Shown here piece after piece: positions 32,962-42,220 of a stretch of DNA of 64,000 bases; positions within the stretch are counted from its first letter, which is position 1; each line of letters begins with the position of its first letter. The notes under the pieces were generated by a model that worked only from the letters and a program-made list of their open reading frames with translations, searched no databases and was not told where the DNA came from. Origin of the DNA: Frankia alni ACN14a (GTDB lineage Bacteria > Actinomycetota > Actinomycetes > Frankiales > Frankiaceae); NCBI RefSeq assembly GCF_000058485.1, contig NC_008278.1, positions 3,652,962 to 3,716,961 of the forward strand, in the 5' to 3' direction. A program made the translations under genes and the position numbers.

Positions 32962-34502
32962 GGGGATTCGGGCGCGGCGAGTTCCGCCCGTAGCTCCCGC
33001 TTGAGGATCTTGCCGGCCGGACCGAGGGGCATCTGGGCGCGGAACGCGTAGCCGCGCGGCTGCTTGTAGCCGGCGAGCTGCTCGCGGGACAGCGTGCGCA
33101 GCTGCTCCTCCAGGTTCTCGGTGGTGATGTCGCCCTTGGGCACCACGACCGCGATCGGGGTCTCGCCCCACTCCGGGTGCGGGACGCCGACGACGGCCAC
33201 CAGGTCGACGTTCGGGTGCGCGCCGAGCACCCGCTCGATCTCGGCCGGGTAGACGTTGAACCCACCGGAGATGATCATGTCGGTCTTGCGGCCGGCGATG
33301 TGCAGGTAGCCGCGCTCGTCGAGGCGGCCCAGGTCACCGGTCCACAGTCCGTCGGGCCGGAAGGTCTCGGCGTTGGCCTCGGGCCGGTTCCAGTAGCCGC
33401 GGGCGACCGAGTCGGCCCTGACGACGATCTCGCCGACCTCGCCCCGGGGCAGCTCCGCGCCGTCGTCGCCGACGATGCGAATCTCCGCGTGCGGGGTCTC
33501 CCTGCCGCACGAGCTGCGCAGCGCGTCGTCCCCGGCGAAGATCGCCCGGTGATCCTCGGGGGTGAGGATCGTGACCTGCCCGCCGGCCTCGGTGGAGCCG
33601 TAGCGCTGCTGCAGGTCGCAGCCGAGCTTGCGGGCGGCCTCCTCGGCGAGGCCGGGCGGGGCGGGCGCCGAGCCGTAGCTGATCCGGCGCAGGCTGGACA
33701 CGTCGATGCCGGGCCGGGCGTCGAGCTCGCGCAGCGTGCGGATCAGCATGGTGGGGATGAACGTGGTCATCGTGACCTTCCACCGCTCGATCGTCTCCAG
33801 CACGGCGACGGGGTCGAAGCGGGGATGGATGACCATCGTCTGGCCCAGGTACAGCCACGACAGCGTCCGGATCATCCCACCCGCGGTGAAGAACGGGGTG
33901 GTCGCCAGGAACACGTCGTCGTGGCGGGACTCGGTGGAGATCGTCGTGTCGAGCACCTGGGCGAGCAGGGTCCGGTGCTCGTGCACCACGGCCTTGGGAC
34001 GACCGGTCGTCCCACTGGTGTAGAGCAGCAGGTGGATGTCGCTGTCGGTGAGGTCCGCCGGGGTGGGGTCGGTGTCGCGGCCGGCGGCGAGCGCCTTGGC
34101 GTAGTTCACGCCGACGGAGTCCCCGCCGATCTCGATGACGGTGTCGAGGGCGGCCAACGGCGCCCCCGGCCCGTCGACGTGGTCGGTGTGCACGATGGCC
34201 GCCCGGGCCCCGCTGTCGGACAGGACGTAGTCGACCTCCGGCCCGGAGAGCCGGATGTTGATCGGCACGAGCACCAGGCCCGCCTTGGCGAGCCCGTAGG
34301 TGATCTCCGGCCACTCCGGGGTGTTGCGCGCGCAGACGGCGACCCGGTCGCCCTTGGCCAGCCCCCGCCCGAGCAGGTAGGTGGCGATGCGGTTGGCGCG
34401 CTGGTCCAGCGACCGCCAGGACAGCTCCTCGTCCTCGTACACCACCGCGGCCTTGTCGGGGTAGCGGCGGGCATTGCGCCGGGCTATGTCGCCGATCAGC
34501 AT
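32958..34502 (-). CDS. AMP-forming fatty acyl-CoA ligase
   Basis: This 514-residue adenylating enzyme starts at ATG 34502 with CGAGG upstream. An in-frame TTG at 34514 is less likely. Motifs are LLLYTSGTTGRPKAVVHEH, RYGSTEAGGQVTILTPED, LWTGDLGRLDERGYLHIAGRKTDMIISGGFNVYP and the lysine in PLGPAGKILKREL. The GGFNVYPAEIE block is typical of medium/long-chain acyl-CoA synthetases (FadD group). It is the first of the coupled ligase pair. A 20-bp tandem array separates it from the Rieske beta gene. Confidence 0.9.
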   Translation of the reverse strand: MLIGDIARRNARRYPDKAAVVYEDEELSWRSLDQRANRIATYLLGRGLAKGDRVAVCARNTPEWPEITYGLAKAGLVLVPINIRLSGPEVDYVLSDSGARAAIVHTDHVDGPGAPLAALDTVIEIGGDSVGVNYAKALAAGRDTDPTPADLTDSDIHLLLYTSGTTGRPKAVVHEHRTLLAQVLDTTISTESRHDDVFLATTPFFTAGGMIRTLSWLYLGQTMVIHPRFDPVAVLETIERWKVTMTTFIPTMLIRTLRELDARPGIDVSSLRRISYGSAPAPPGLAEEAARKLGCDLQQRYGSTEAGGQVTILTPEDHRAIFAGDDALRSSCGRETPHAEIRIVGDDGAELPRGEVGEIVVRADSVARGYWNRPEANAETFRPDGLWTGDLGRLDERGYLHIAGRKTDMIISGGFNVYPAEIERVLGAHPNVDLVAVVGVPHPEWGETPIAVVVPKGDITTENLEEQLRTLSREQLAGYKQPRGYAFRAQMPLGPAGKILKRELRAELAAPESP

Positions 34503-34600
34503 CGTTCCTCGCAACTCGGGCGGGCGGAGCCGACCGGCGCCGACGCGAGGTCGGGCCGGGGGCGCCGGAATTCGGATCAGGAAGGGCGGCCCGGGATCGA

Positions 34601-34700
34601 ACGGGCCGCCTCAGACCAGGGCGGGCCGCCCCAGATCAGGGCGGGCCGCCCCAGATCAAGGCGGGCCGCCCCAGATCAAGGCGGGCCGCCTCAGATCAGG
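34601..34700 (-). repeat. Five 20-bp tandem repeats overlapping the end of the Rieske beta gene
   Basis: Five units of [A/G]CGGGCCGCC[C/T]CAGA[C/T]CA[A/G]G lie end to end. The last unit contains the stop codon and final codons of the beta-subunit gene, so the array seems to have grown from the 3' end of the gene outwards. No hairpin is formed. Confidence 0.9.
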
Positions 34701-35215
34701 AAGGACATCGTGGAGACGGGGCCGCCGGCGTTGACCAGGTGGACGGTCTTCGCGGCCAGCTTGAGGTCCCCGCCCCGCGCCCGGATCCGGTACTCGTAGC
34801 GGCCGGCCCAGACGGTCAGGTCGAACCGGTACTCGTAGATCACGAAGTTGCCGGCCACGGTCGTCGTGTCGGCGTCCTGGGCGACGACCTCCAGGTTCGT
34901 GATCAGCCGGCGCAGCACCGACGGCGGGGTCTGCGAGTGCCGGTTGCCGGAGTTGAGCTGCGCGACCCGGCTGCGGATCCGGCGGCGGTTGTCGTAGATG
35001 TAGGAGACGTTGACCTTCGGGTCGTGGTCGGGGTGCATCGGCACCCAGTACTTGGCGTCGTCGTCCCACAGCGCCTCCCACTCCGAGTACCGCGCCTCGT
35101 CGGCGAGGCGGGCCTCGGTGTAGATGAAGGAGGCCAGAGCGGGGTCGACACCGGCGGCGGGCACGGCGCCGGCGGGCGCCGCGGCAGCGGCACCGATGCT
35201 GGTGAGGTCGGACAT
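34691..35215 (-). CDS. Aromatic-ring-hydroxylating dioxygenase, beta (small) subunit
   Basis: This 174-residue protein has the NTF2-like fold of Rieske oxygenase small subunits. Marks are FIYTEARLADEARYSEWEALW, DDAKYWVPMHPD, IYDNRRRIRSRVAQL, a central SVLRRLITNLEV and the C-terminal NFVIYEYRFDLTVWAGRYEYRIR. The beta subunit is structural in the alpha3beta3 enzyme. The N-terminal 25 residues are Ala-rich and divergent. ATG 35215 lies 58 bases after the alpha stop. Its stop sits within a 20-bp tandem repeat. Confidence 0.92.
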   Translation of the reverse strand: MSDLTSIGAAAAAPAGAVPAAGVDPALASFIYTEARLADEARYSEWEALWDDDAKYWVPMHPDHDPKVNVSYIYDNRRRIRSRVAQLNSGNRHSQTPPSVLRRLITNLEVVAQDADTTTVAGNFVIYEYRFDLTVWAGRYEYRIRARGGDLKLAAKTVHLVNAGGPVSTMSFLI

Positions 35216-35273
35216 GGTGGGCGGGCTCCCTGTTGCGATGACGGACGGCTGCCTGGGGCGGTCGACGCCCCGC

Positions 35274-36581
35274 TCAGGCGTCGGGGGCGGCGGCGGTGGT
35301 CCCGGTGAGCACCTGCGACCAGTGCTTCCACCAGCCGCGCTGCGGCGTCTCCGCCGACTTGTCGTGGTTGACGATGCCGGTCTCGTCGGTGATGTCGGAC
35401 TCCTCGCCGCGGCGCAGCACGACCCACTCGGGCGAGCCCGCCGCGAGGCCGAGCTGGTTGCGGGCGCCGATCTCGCCGTCGTCGGCGATGAGGAACCCGG
35501 CCGGCCCCATGGCACCCTCGCTGCGGCGCAGGGTCTTCTCGTTGACCTCGTCCGCGCCGGGGATGAGGGCGGGCGTGGTGTAGGCGATCGCCCGGCCCGG
35601 ACCCAGCGGCTCCACCGTCATGATGTTCATCTCGGCGAGGAACAGGTTCGGGAAGATCAGCGTGTGCGGGGGGCCGACGACGAACGCCCGGTGGGTGTCC
35701 GCCGGCCCGCGCGCCTCCTCCATGGCGGCCACGTACTGCGGCAGCTTCTCGCGGCGGATCCGGCCGAACCAGATGAACTCCTCGTCGAGGCGGGTGTACT
35801 CCTTGGCGTAGTCGATCTCGGAGTGGCCGTTGCCGAGGTCGCGGACGTACACCTCGACCTTGGACGGGACGTGGGAGACCTTCGCCGGCTTCACCGCGTC
35901 GTACACGGAGGCGTGGGTGAACAGCGCGTGGTAGCCGTCCACGTTGTTCTCCATGACCATCTTCCAGTTGCAGCGCATGTCGTGCTTCATCCAGCCGGCG
36001 CGCAGGTTCAGCTCGCCGGTGGGGGACAGCGCCAGCAGCCGGTCGAGGGCGACCGTGGAGTTGCCGAGGTGCTCGCGCAGGGTGATCGCCGGCGGGTTCA
36101 GCGAGGCGAAGACGAACCCGCCGTAGCTGTCGACGGCCGAGGCCGGCGCGAGCCCCATCGCGTCGCGCACCGCGTGGAAGCTCGAGCCGTAGCCGTCGCG
36201 CATCGGCACGCCGGTGAGGTGGCCGTCGTTGCTGAACGTCCAGCCGTGGTAGGGGCAGCGGAACGACGAGCTGTTGCCGGCGTCGGCGTTGCACAGCCGG
36301 TTACCGCGGTGCGTGCAGCGGTTGGCCAGGACCCGGACCTCGCCGTCCTTGCCCCGCACGACGATCCACGGCTCGCCGGCGATGCGGCGGGTGACGTAGT
36401 CGCCGGGCTCGGGGACCTCGCTGTCGTGGGCGACGAACACCCAGCCGTTGCGGAAGATCCGGTCCATCTCCTGGTCGTACACCTCCTGGGAGGTGTAGAC
36501 GGAACCGTGGACGCGGTCAGGTTCGACGAGCGCGGCGACGTCCACCTTGCCGACCTGCGCCGACGTGTCCAACTCGGTCAT
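35274..36581 (-). CDS. Aromatic-ring-hydroxylating dioxygenase, alpha (Rieske) subunit
   Basis: This 435-residue catalytic subunit carries the Rieske 2Fe-2S ligands Cys89-x-His91 (CTHRG) and Cys109-x2-His112 (CPYHGW). The mononuclear iron site is in ENNVDGYHALFTHAS, with bridging Asp215 and ligands His218 and His223. It would insert O2 into an aromatic ring to give a cis-dihydrodiol. Its ATG overlaps the upstream DUF35 stop (ATGA). No reductase or dihydrodiol dehydrogenase is adjacent; the ferredoxin at 29647-29844 and the SDRs at 54703 and 57445 are candidates. The substrate class (benzoate, cumate or biphenyl-like) cannot be decided. Confidence 0.94.
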   Translation of the reverse strand: MTELDTSAQVGKVDVAALVEPDRVHGSVYTSQEVYDQEMDRIFRNGWVFVAHDSEVPEPGDYVTRRIAGEPWIVVRGKDGEVRVLANRCTHRGNRLCNADAGNSSSFRCPYHGWTFSNDGHLTGVPMRDGYGSSFHAVRDAMGLAPASAVDSYGGFVFASLNPPAITLREHLGNSTVALDRLLALSPTGELNLRAGWMKHDMRCNWKMVMENNVDGYHALFTHASVYDAVKPAKVSHVPSKVEVYVRDLGNGHSEIDYAKEYTRLDEEFIWFGRIRREKLPQYVAAMEEARGPADTHRAFVVGPPHTLIFPNLFLAEMNIMTVEPLGPGRAIAYTTPALIPGADEVNEKTLRRSEGAMGPAGFLIADDGEIGARNQLGLAAGSPEWVVLRRGEESDITDETGIVNHDKSAETPQRGWWKHWSQVLTGTTAAAPDA

Positions 36582-37189
36582 TGTGAGACCTCCGTCTCTG
36601 ATGGAACTGGTGCGGGGGCGGTGCCGGTTGCCCTGGGCGAGTCGGGGGTGGCGGCGTCGGTGGGTGCGGTGGGTGCGGAGGGTTCGGTGGTACTGAGGGC
36701 TGCGGTGGTACTGAGGGCTGCGGCGGGTACCGCCACCCCGCCGACGACCCGAAAGCCGACGGTGACGGGCCGGCCGATCGCGGGCGCGGACCCGGTGGCG
36801 GTGAGCGTGGTCATGATCAGTCGATGCCCGCTGGTGAGCTCGACATCCACGACGGGGTAGGGCTCGGTAACCCGGACCAGGCCCGGCTCGCGCCGGTGCA
36901 CGAGGGTCACCGCATGCACGGTGCCGGCGCGCTCGACCGGGCGCCAGCGGATGTCGGTGGCACCACAGCCGTCGCAGGCCCGCTGCTCCAGCTCGAGGGC
37001 CAGCCCGCAGTCCGCGCAGAACGGCAGCGTCAGTTCGCCCGCGGCGGCGCCGGCGTAGAGCGGCGCGAGCGACCCGTCGGCCAGCGGCGCCAGCGCCGCG
37101 TCGACCAGCCAGTCCTCGGCGTCCGGCGCGTCCGGCGCATCCGGCGCGGCGAGCGCGGCGGGGATGGCGGCGTCGGTGTTCGGGCTCAT
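36578..37189 (-). CDS. DUF35 zinc-ribbon/OB-fold protein, partner of the thiolase-fold protein
   Basis: This 203-residue protein has an N-terminal linker rich in Ala/Asp/Pro. A zinc ribbon FCADCGLALELEQRACDGCG (CxxC-CxxC) follows, then an OB-fold with AGTVHAVTLVHRREPG and PYPVVDVEL. The last 55 residues are a low-complexity Ala/Thr/Pro tail. DUF35 proteins form complexes with thiolase-fold partners. In the steroid pathway the DUF35 part of ChsH2 activates the aldolase Ltp2. Here the ATG overlaps the thiolase-fold gene stop (ATGA), supporting a stoichiometric complex. It is also coupled to the following Rieske alpha gene. Confidence 0.88.
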   Translation of the reverse strand: MSPNTDAAIPAALAAPDAPDAPDAEDWLVDAALAPLADGSLAPLYAGAAAGELTLPFCADCGLALELEQRACDGCGATDIRWRPVERAGTVHAVTLVHRREPGLVRVTEPYPVVDVELTSGHRLIMTTLTATGSAPAIGRPVTVGFRVVGGVAVPAAALSTTAALSTTEPSAPTAPTDAATPDSPRATGTAPAPVPSETEVSQ

Positions 37190-38352
37190 CGGGACGGCTC
37201 CAGGTCGAGGATCAGGCAGGCGTGGTGGTCGACCCGGCCGCCGATGCCGCCGACGAGGGCCGTGCTCGCCCCGGGCACCTGGCGTGCCCCGCCGGTGCCG
37301 CGCAGCTGCACCACGGCCTCGGCCAGCGGCGTCATCCCCTGCAGGTAGAACCCGGAGAGCTGGCCGCCGCCGGTGTTGACCGGCAGGTCGCCGCCGGGGG
37401 CGGTCGCGCCGGAGCGGACCACCTTGCCCGCCTGCCCGGGCTCGACCAGGCCGTACTCCTCCAGCAGCAACAGGGTCACCACGCTGAACGGGTCGTAGAG
37501 CTCGACGACGTCGAGGTCGGCGCGGGTGAGCCCGGCCATGGCCAGTGCGCCGTCGACGGCGGCCCGACCGCCGCCGAACCAGGACTCGCCCGGGGCGCGC
37601 CGCCGGCGCATCGGGTGGGCCTGGCCCATCCCGCGCACGTGGATGCGCGGGGCCGGGCCGGGCGTGGCCTCGCCGCTGACGACGAGGGCGACCGCGCCGT
37701 TGACCGGCCGGGCGCAGTCGAGCACGCGCAACGGGGTGGAGATCATGCGGCTGGCGAAGTAGCCCTCGGCGTCCAGCGGCTTGCGCACCACCGCGTCGGG
37801 GTTGCCCAGCGCCCACGCACGGGTCGACACGGCCACGGCGCACAGGTCCTCGGGGTCGCCGCCGGACACCGCGAAGTAGCGCGAGGCGAGCAGGGCGTAG
37901 GTGGGAACCGAGCCGAGCACGCCGCTGGCCCGCTCCAGCCCGCGCGCCCCGTCGCTGCCGCCGCTGTGGGCGTAGGTCGACCCGGACGTGCCGCCCGCGC
38001 GCAGCGGCGCGTCGGCGAAGACGCAGACCACGGTGCTGGCCAGGCCCGCCCGGATGGCGAGCACCGCCCGCTGGATCATCGCGACCGCGGTGGCGCCCTT
38101 GATCTCCACGTGCTCGAGCAGGCGCAGGTCGCCGAGGCCGCCCTGGCGGGCCAGCGCCACGCCCAGCCGGTCGGGGCGGACCCCCTGGCTGGAGTTGACG
38201 AGCAGGCCGTCGACGTCACGGGCGGTGAGCCCGGCGTCGGCGAGCGCACCCGCGACGGCCTCGATGGCGAGATCGACGGGCACACCGCCAGGAGAAAGCG
38301 ACATGGCTGTCAGACCGAGGCCGACAACCGCGGGTTCCAGGGGCGGGGCCAT
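37186..38352 (-). CDS. Thiolase-fold protein, SCP-x/Ltp2-like, probable aldolase
   Basis: This 388-residue thiolase-fold protein has VVGLGLTAMSLSPGGVPVDLAIEAV, ARDVDGLLVNSSQ, ALFAD-like VVCVFADAPLRAG, DLDVVELYDPFSVVTLLLLEEYGL and PVNTGGGQLSG. The nucleophilic Cys of true thiolases (CxSG on the N-terminal helix) is missing: the region reads HVEIKGATAVAMIQ. Cys-less members with a Tyr in the ELYD block include Ltp2, which performs retro-aldol cleavage of 3-hydroxyacyl-CoA side chains together with a DUF35 protein. It overlaps both neighbours by 1-4 bases. A true thiolytic activity is therefore less likely. Confidence 0.85.
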   Translation of the reverse strand: MAPPLEPAVVGLGLTAMSLSPGGVPVDLAIEAVAGALADAGLTARDVDGLLVNSSQGVRPDRLGVALARQGGLGDLRLLEHVEIKGATAVAMIQRAVLAIRAGLASTVVCVFADAPLRAGGTSGSTYAHSGGSDGARGLERASGVLGSVPTYALLASRYFAVSGGDPEDLCAVAVSTRAWALGNPDAVVRKPLDAEGYFASRMISTPLRVLDCARPVNGAVALVVSGEATPGPAPRIHVRGMGQAHPMRRRRAPGESWFGGGRAAVDGALAMAGLTRADLDVVELYDPFSVVTLLLLEEYGLVEPGQAGKVVRSGATAPGGDLPVNTGGGQLSGFYLQGMTPLAEAVVQLRGTGGARQVPGASTALVGGIGGRVDHHACLILDLEPSR

Positions 38353-38627
38353 CAGCTCTGGGCTCCCGGGCCCGCGAGCGCGGAGCGCCGCACGGGGTTG
38401 CGCTCGTCCCGGTAGGCGCCGACCCGCAACCAGTCCAGGCGATCCTCGGGCGCGGCCAGGCACAGGCTCGCCAGCTCGATCGGGGACAGCAGGATCGACT
38501 CGCCGGTCTCGATGTCCTCGACCAGCAGACGGGGCGAGTTTCCGCGGCGGTCCACCGAAACCCGCACGGCGGCGAACTCGTTGGCCAGCTCGGCGGACTC
38601 CAGGCCGTCGCGGCGCGGCCGGCTCAC
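38352..38627 (-). CDS. Small protein of unknown function
   Basis: This 91-residue protein has no family I recognise. Its stop overlaps the start of the thiolase-fold gene (TGATG), which supports real translation and coupling. Visible features are a likely beta-rich core, FAAVRVSVDRRGNSPRLLVEDIETGESILLS as two strands with a turn, then PIELASLCLAAPEDRLDWLR, a probable helix. No cysteines suggest a metal site, and there is no signal peptide. As first gene of the leftward run it might be a small subunit or chaperone of the complex. Confidence 0.65.
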   Translation of the reverse strand: MSRPRRDGLESAELANEFAAVRVSVDRRGNSPRLLVEDIETGESILLSPIELASLCLAAPEDRLDWLRVGAYRDERNPVRRSALAGPGAQS

Positions 38628-38873
38628 CGGTGCCCCTCTCGGGCCGGCCGCCCGCCGGTGACGGCGGCGCCGGACGGACGCGCTCCGGGGGATCTGGTGG
38701 AGGCGGGACGGTTCATGGCCCTAGGGTATACTCACTGTCAGAAACGGTGCTGGACTCACGCTCGATCCCGCCGCCCTCGGCCTGGGTGTCCGCCGGACCG
38801 GGTCGTGGCCCCGCTGCGGGACCCTGCCTGCCCGCCGAGGACAAGCGTTCCCGTCGACCCCGAGGGATGGATC

Positions 38874-39434
38874 ATGGCTGCTCCCCCGCCCGCCCAGCTC
38901 ACCCACGTCGGTCTGTACGTCAACGACGTCGACCGCATGGTCAACTTCTACTCGGAGCTGCTCGGCCTGCTCGTCATCGACCAGGGCGACTTTCTGGGCC
39001 GCCGGCTGACCTTCCTCAGCCGCCGCGTCGGCGAGCACCACCAGCTCGTGCTCGTCTCCGGCCGCAAGGTCCCCGAGGGTGAGATCGCGCTGCTCAGCCA
39101 GGTCTCCTTCCGCCTCACCGACGACGACCTCACTTCGCTGCGCTGGTTCCACGACAAGGCCCTGGAACTCGGCGCGACCGGCATGGAGGGTCGTAACCAC
39201 GGCAACAGTTGGAGCATCTACTTCCTGGACCCGGAAGGGAACCGGTTGGAGCTCTACACCCCGACGCCGTGGTATGTCAGCCAGCCCTGGCGGGTGGCGC
39301 TGGACCTGGCCGACACCGACGAGGTGATCCGGGAGAAGACCCAGGCCCTCATCGAGGAGACGGCGACCTGGTCGCCCGTGGAGACGTGGAACGCGTCGGT
39401 GGCGGAGCGTCTGCGCGCCGCCGAGAACGACTGA
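38874..39434 (+). CDS. Single-domain extradiol (VOC) ring-cleavage dioxygenase
   Basis: This 186-residue vicinal-oxygen-chelate protein starts at ATG 38874 after GAGGGATGG. It has paired beta-alpha-beta modules: LTHVGLYVNDVDRMVNFYSELLG and WSIYFLDPEGNRLELYTP. The probable iron ligands are His11, His55 or His56 and Glu126. It would cleave a catechol next to the hydroxyls (meta cleavage). It is about half the length of the two-domain type I enzymes. It heads the rightward operon that continues with hydrolase, hydratase and aldolase. A TGTCA half-site with a nearby TATACT lies in the divergent promoter region (38727-38740). Confidence 0.87.
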   Translation: MAAPPPAQLTHVGLYVNDVDRMVNFYSELLGLLVIDQGDFLGRRLTFLSRRVGEHHQLVLVSGRKVPEGEIALLSQVSFRLTDDDLTSLRWFHDKALELGATGMEGRNHGNSWSIYFLDPEGNRLELYTPTPWYVSQPWRVALDLADTDEVIREKTQALIEETATWSPVETWNASVAERLRAAEND

Positions 39435-39629
39435 CCGCCCGCACCAGGGCCGCCCGCACCAGGGCCGCCCACGCCGAGGCCGCGCGCGACCCCGCCACCG
39501 GCCCGGCCCATGGCGGCGGGGTCGTCCCGCCGCCGACCGGCCGGCCCGCTCTGGCCGCGCCCGCACGCCAGGGGGCGTCCGCGCCCGACGAGTCATCCCG
39601 ACCCGACCAACGAGGATCGTGAGCAGCGC

Positions 39630-40523
39630 ATGACCGACGAGGTCCCGTACCGCAGCATCTGGACGTACCTGCGGGACGTGCCGTTCCGCCAGGACTGGAT
39701 CGACATCGACGGGGTGTCCACCCGCTACGTCGAGGCCGGTTCCCCCGACGCCCCGGCCGTGCTCATGCTGCACGGCACCGGGGGGCACTGGGAGACCTTC
39801 GCGCCGACCATCGGCCCGCTGAGCAAGCATTTCCGCTGCATCGCGGTGGACATGGTCGGCAACGGCTTCTCCAGCAAGCCGGACTACGACTACGAGATCG
39901 CCGTCTACGAGCGCCACCTGCTGGGCCTTCTCGACGCGCTCGGCGTGCAGACCACCTACATCATCGGCATGTCGCTGGGCGCATGGGTCGCCGCCCGGCT
40001 CGCCATCGACGAGCCGGACCGGGTCCGCAAGCTGATCCTGATGTCGCCCGCGGGCCTCATCGCGACCGCGTCGAACATGGCCCGCATCCGGGCCGAGCGC
40101 ACCGCCGCCGTGGACAACCCCACCTGGGAGTCCACCAAGGCGATGTTCAACCACCTGATCGCCGACGAGGCCAACCGGCTGCCCGACGTCATCGCCCTGC
40201 GCCAGGCGATCTACCGGCTGCCGGAGACGCGCAAGGTCATCGATCATGTGCTGATCCTGCAGGACCCCGACGCCCGCGAGCGCAACCTCATCCCGCCGGA
40301 CCAGTGGTCGCGCATCGCCGCCCCGACGCTCGTCGTCGCCTCCGGCAAGGACTTCGGCGAGTACCAGAACACCGCCCGCCAGGTCGCCCGGCTGATCCCG
40401 GACTCGCGGGTCCTGGAGATGCCCGAGGTCAAGCACTGGCCGCACTTCGAGGACCCGGAGCTGTTCAACCCGGCGGCGCTGGCGTTCCTGCTGGGCGGGC
40501 AGAAGGAGTCCGAGAACGCATGA
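39630..40523 (+). CDS. Alpha/beta hydrolase, meta-cleavage product C-C hydrolase type
   Basis: This 297-residue protein has an alpha/beta-hydrolase fold. The oxyanion loop is [13 protein letters not shown], and the nucleophile elbow GMSLGAW holds Ser115. The catalytic His is in [13 protein letters not shown]. The pattern [17 protein letters not shown] and LILMSPAGL match MhpC/BphD/CmtE-type hydrolases, which split the ring-opened 2-hydroxy-6-oxo-dienoate into a carboxylic acid and 2-hydroxypenta-2,4-dienoate. It follows the dioxygenase by 195 bases of GC-rich repeats. Its stop overlaps the next start (ATGA), so it is translated with the hydratase. Confidence 0.9.
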   Translation: MTDEVPYRSIWTYLRDVPFRQDWIDIDGVSTRYVEAGSPDAPAVLMLHGTGGHWETFAPTIGPLSKHFRCIAVDMVGNGFSSKPDYDYEIAVYERHLLGLLDALGVQTTYIIGMSLGAWVAARLAIDEPDRVRKLILMSPAGLIATASNMARIRAERTAAVDNPTWESTKAMFNHLIADEANRLPDVIALRQAIYRLPETRKVIDHVLILQDPDARERNLIPPDQWSRIAAPTLVVASGKDFGEYQNTARQVARLIPDSRVLEMPEVKHWPHFEDPELFNPAALAFLLGGQKESENA

Positions 40524-41326
40524 CGCTCGATCCCGAACTCGTCGAGGACGCCGCCGCGCGCCTCGACGAGGCCGAGCGCACGCTGACCCCGATCCCGCAG
40601 CTGTCCCTGCAGTACCCGGACATGACGATCGAGGACGCCTACGCCGTCCAGCGCGCCTGGACCGAACGCAAGCTGGCCGCCGGCCGCGAGCTGCGCGGGC
40701 GCAAGATCGGCCTCACGTCGCGGGCGATGCAGCAGGCCGTCTCGATCACCGAGCCGGACTACGGCGCGATCTACGACGACATGTTCTTCGACGACTCCGG
40801 GGTCGTGCCCGCGGGGCGGTTCATCCGCCCGCGGGTCGAGGTCGAGCTCGCCTTCGTGCTCGCCGAGCCACTGTCCGGTCCGGGGGTCACGATCTACGAC
40901 GTGCTCGACGCCACCCGCTACGTGACTCCGGCGCTGGAGATCCTCGACGCCCGGGTGCAGATGAGCGACCCGGCGACCGGGCACCTGCGCACCATCGTCG
41001 ACACCATCTCCGACAACGCCGCCGACGCGGGGCTGGTGCTCGGTGGGCGCGCCGTGCGTCCCGACGAGGTGGACCTGCGCTGGGTGTCGGCGCTGCTGTA
41101 CCGCAACGAGACGATCGAGGAGTCCGGGGTCGCCGCGGCGGTGCTGAACCATCCGGCGAACGGCGTCGCGTGGCTGGCCAACAAGCTCGCCCCGTACAAG
41201 GTGGGTCTCGACCCGGGCCAGGTGATTCTGGCAGGCTCGTTCACCCGGCCGGTGTTCGCCCGCTCGGGCGACACCTTCCACGCCGACTACGGCCCGCTGG
41301 GCGCGATCACCTGCCGCTTCGCCTGA
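40520..41326 (+). CDS. 2-Hydroxydienoate hydratase (MhpD/HpaH family)
   Basis: This 268-residue protein belongs to the fumarylacetoacetate-hydrolase-fold hydratase/decarboxylase family. Key blocks are [55 protein letters not shown], the metal-ligand strand [15 protein letters not shown], and [12 protein letters not shown]. It adds water to 2-hydroxy-2,4-dienoates to make 4-hydroxy-2-oxo acids. The sequence is closer to the HpaH (2-oxohept-3-ene-1,7-dioate) branch than to classical MhpD, as far as pattern allows. ATG 40520 overlaps the hydrolase stop. Its product is the substrate for the aldolase downstream. Confidence 0.9.
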   Translation: MTLDPELVEDAAARLDEAERTLTPIPQLSLQYPDMTIEDAYAVQRAWTERKLAAGRELRGRKIGLTSRAMQQAVSITEPDYGAIYDDMFFDDSGVVPAGRFIRPRVEVELAFVLAEPLSGPGVTIYDVLDATRYVTPALEILDARVQMSDPATGHLRTIVDTISDNAADAGLVLGGRAVRPDEVDLRWVSALLYRNETIEESGVAAAVLNHPANGVAWLANKLAPYKVGLDPGQVILAGSFTRPVFARSGDTFHADYGPLGAITCRFA

Positions 41327-41371
41327 GCGGGCGGGGCGAGGAGAGGTTCTGCTGATGTGTGGAGCACTGCG

Positions 41372-42220
41372 ATGACGGCGGCCAGCGCGGCGGGGACCGC
41401 GGGCGTGACCGGCGGCGCCTTCCGGCGCCGGCTGCGCGACCCTCGGCCGGCGATCGGCATGTGGGTGGCCACCGGCAACCCCTACAACGCCGAGATCTGC
41501 GCCGGGGGCGGCCTGGACTGGCTGCTCATCGACGGTGAGCACGCCCCGAACGACGTGCGCAGCTTCCTCGCCCAGCTGCAGGCGGTCGCGCCGTACCCGG
41601 TCGCCCCGGTCGTGCGCCCCCCGACCGACGACCCCGTGATCATCAAGCAGCTCCTCGACATCGGCGCCGAGAACCTGCTGCTGCCGATGGTGGAGTCCGC
41701 CGAGCAGGCCGCGGCGATCGTCGCGGCCACCCGCTACCCACCCGCCGGCATCCGCGGTGTCGGTAGCGCGTTCGCCCGGGTGTCCCGGTGGACCCGGGTC
41801 GAGGGCTACCTGCACCGCGCCGACGACGAGATCTGCGTGATGGTCCAGATCGAATCCGCCGCCGGGCTCGCCGAGTGCGCGGCGATCGCGGCCGTCGACG
41901 GCGTCGACGGGGTCTTCTTCGGCCCCGCGGACCTCGCCGCCTCCCTCGGGCATCTGGGCCGTCCCGACCATCCCGACGTCGTCGAGGCGATCACGTCGGC
42001 GGTCGCGGTGGTCAACGCGGCGGGCAAGGCAGCCGGGGTGAACGCGTTCGCCGAGCCGCTGGCGCGGCGCTATCTCTCCCTCGGCGTCCGGTTCATCCTG
42101 GTGGGGGCGGACGTGACCCTGCTGGCGCGCGGCAGCGAGGAGCTCGCCGCGCGCTACCGCGACGTCGCGGAGAAGAGCCACTCCACCCCACCCCCGATCT
42201 CAGGGAGCGCGACGCTGTGA
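41372..42220 (+). CDS. HpaI-type 4-hydroxy-2-oxoacid aldolase
   Basis: This protein has about 282 residues. ATG 41372 has GGAG seven bases before it; GTG 41357 would add five residues. It is a class II (metal-dependent) HpcH/HpaI aldolase: [71 protein letters not shown] and [13 protein letters not shown]. These enzymes cleave 4-hydroxy-2-oxo acids to pyruvate and an aldehyde. In mhp/bph operons this step is normally done by the unrelated MhpE/BphI class, so this operon has a mixed origin. Its stop overlaps the next start (GTGA); the aldehyde dehydrogenase downstream should oxidise the product. Confidence 0.92.
   Translation: MTAASAAGTAGVTGGAFRRRLRDPRPAIGMWVATGNPYNAEICAGGGLDWLLIDGEHAPNDVRSFLAQLQAVAPYPVAPVVRPPTDDPVIIKQLLDIGAENLLLPMVESAEQAAAIVAATRYPPAGIRGVGSAFARVSRWTRVEGYLHRADDEICVMVQIESAAGLAECAAIAAVDGVDGVFFGPADLAASLGHLGRPDHPDVVEAITSAVAVVNAAGKAAGVNAFAEPLARRYLSLGVRFILVGADVTLLARGSEELAARYRDVAEKSHSTPPPISGSATL

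Noticed and set aside
31039-33051. 670-codon plus-strand open frame
   Set aside because: Antisense to the isochorismatase-fold and ligase genes, without any domain signal.
8724-34700. Tandem arrays considered as CRISPR arrays
   Set aside because: Units directly abut each other without unique spacers and no cas genes are present.
38727-38740. A ninth shared operator in front of the extradiol dioxygenase
   Set aside because: Only the right half TGTCA is present; the left half (TATAC) does not match.
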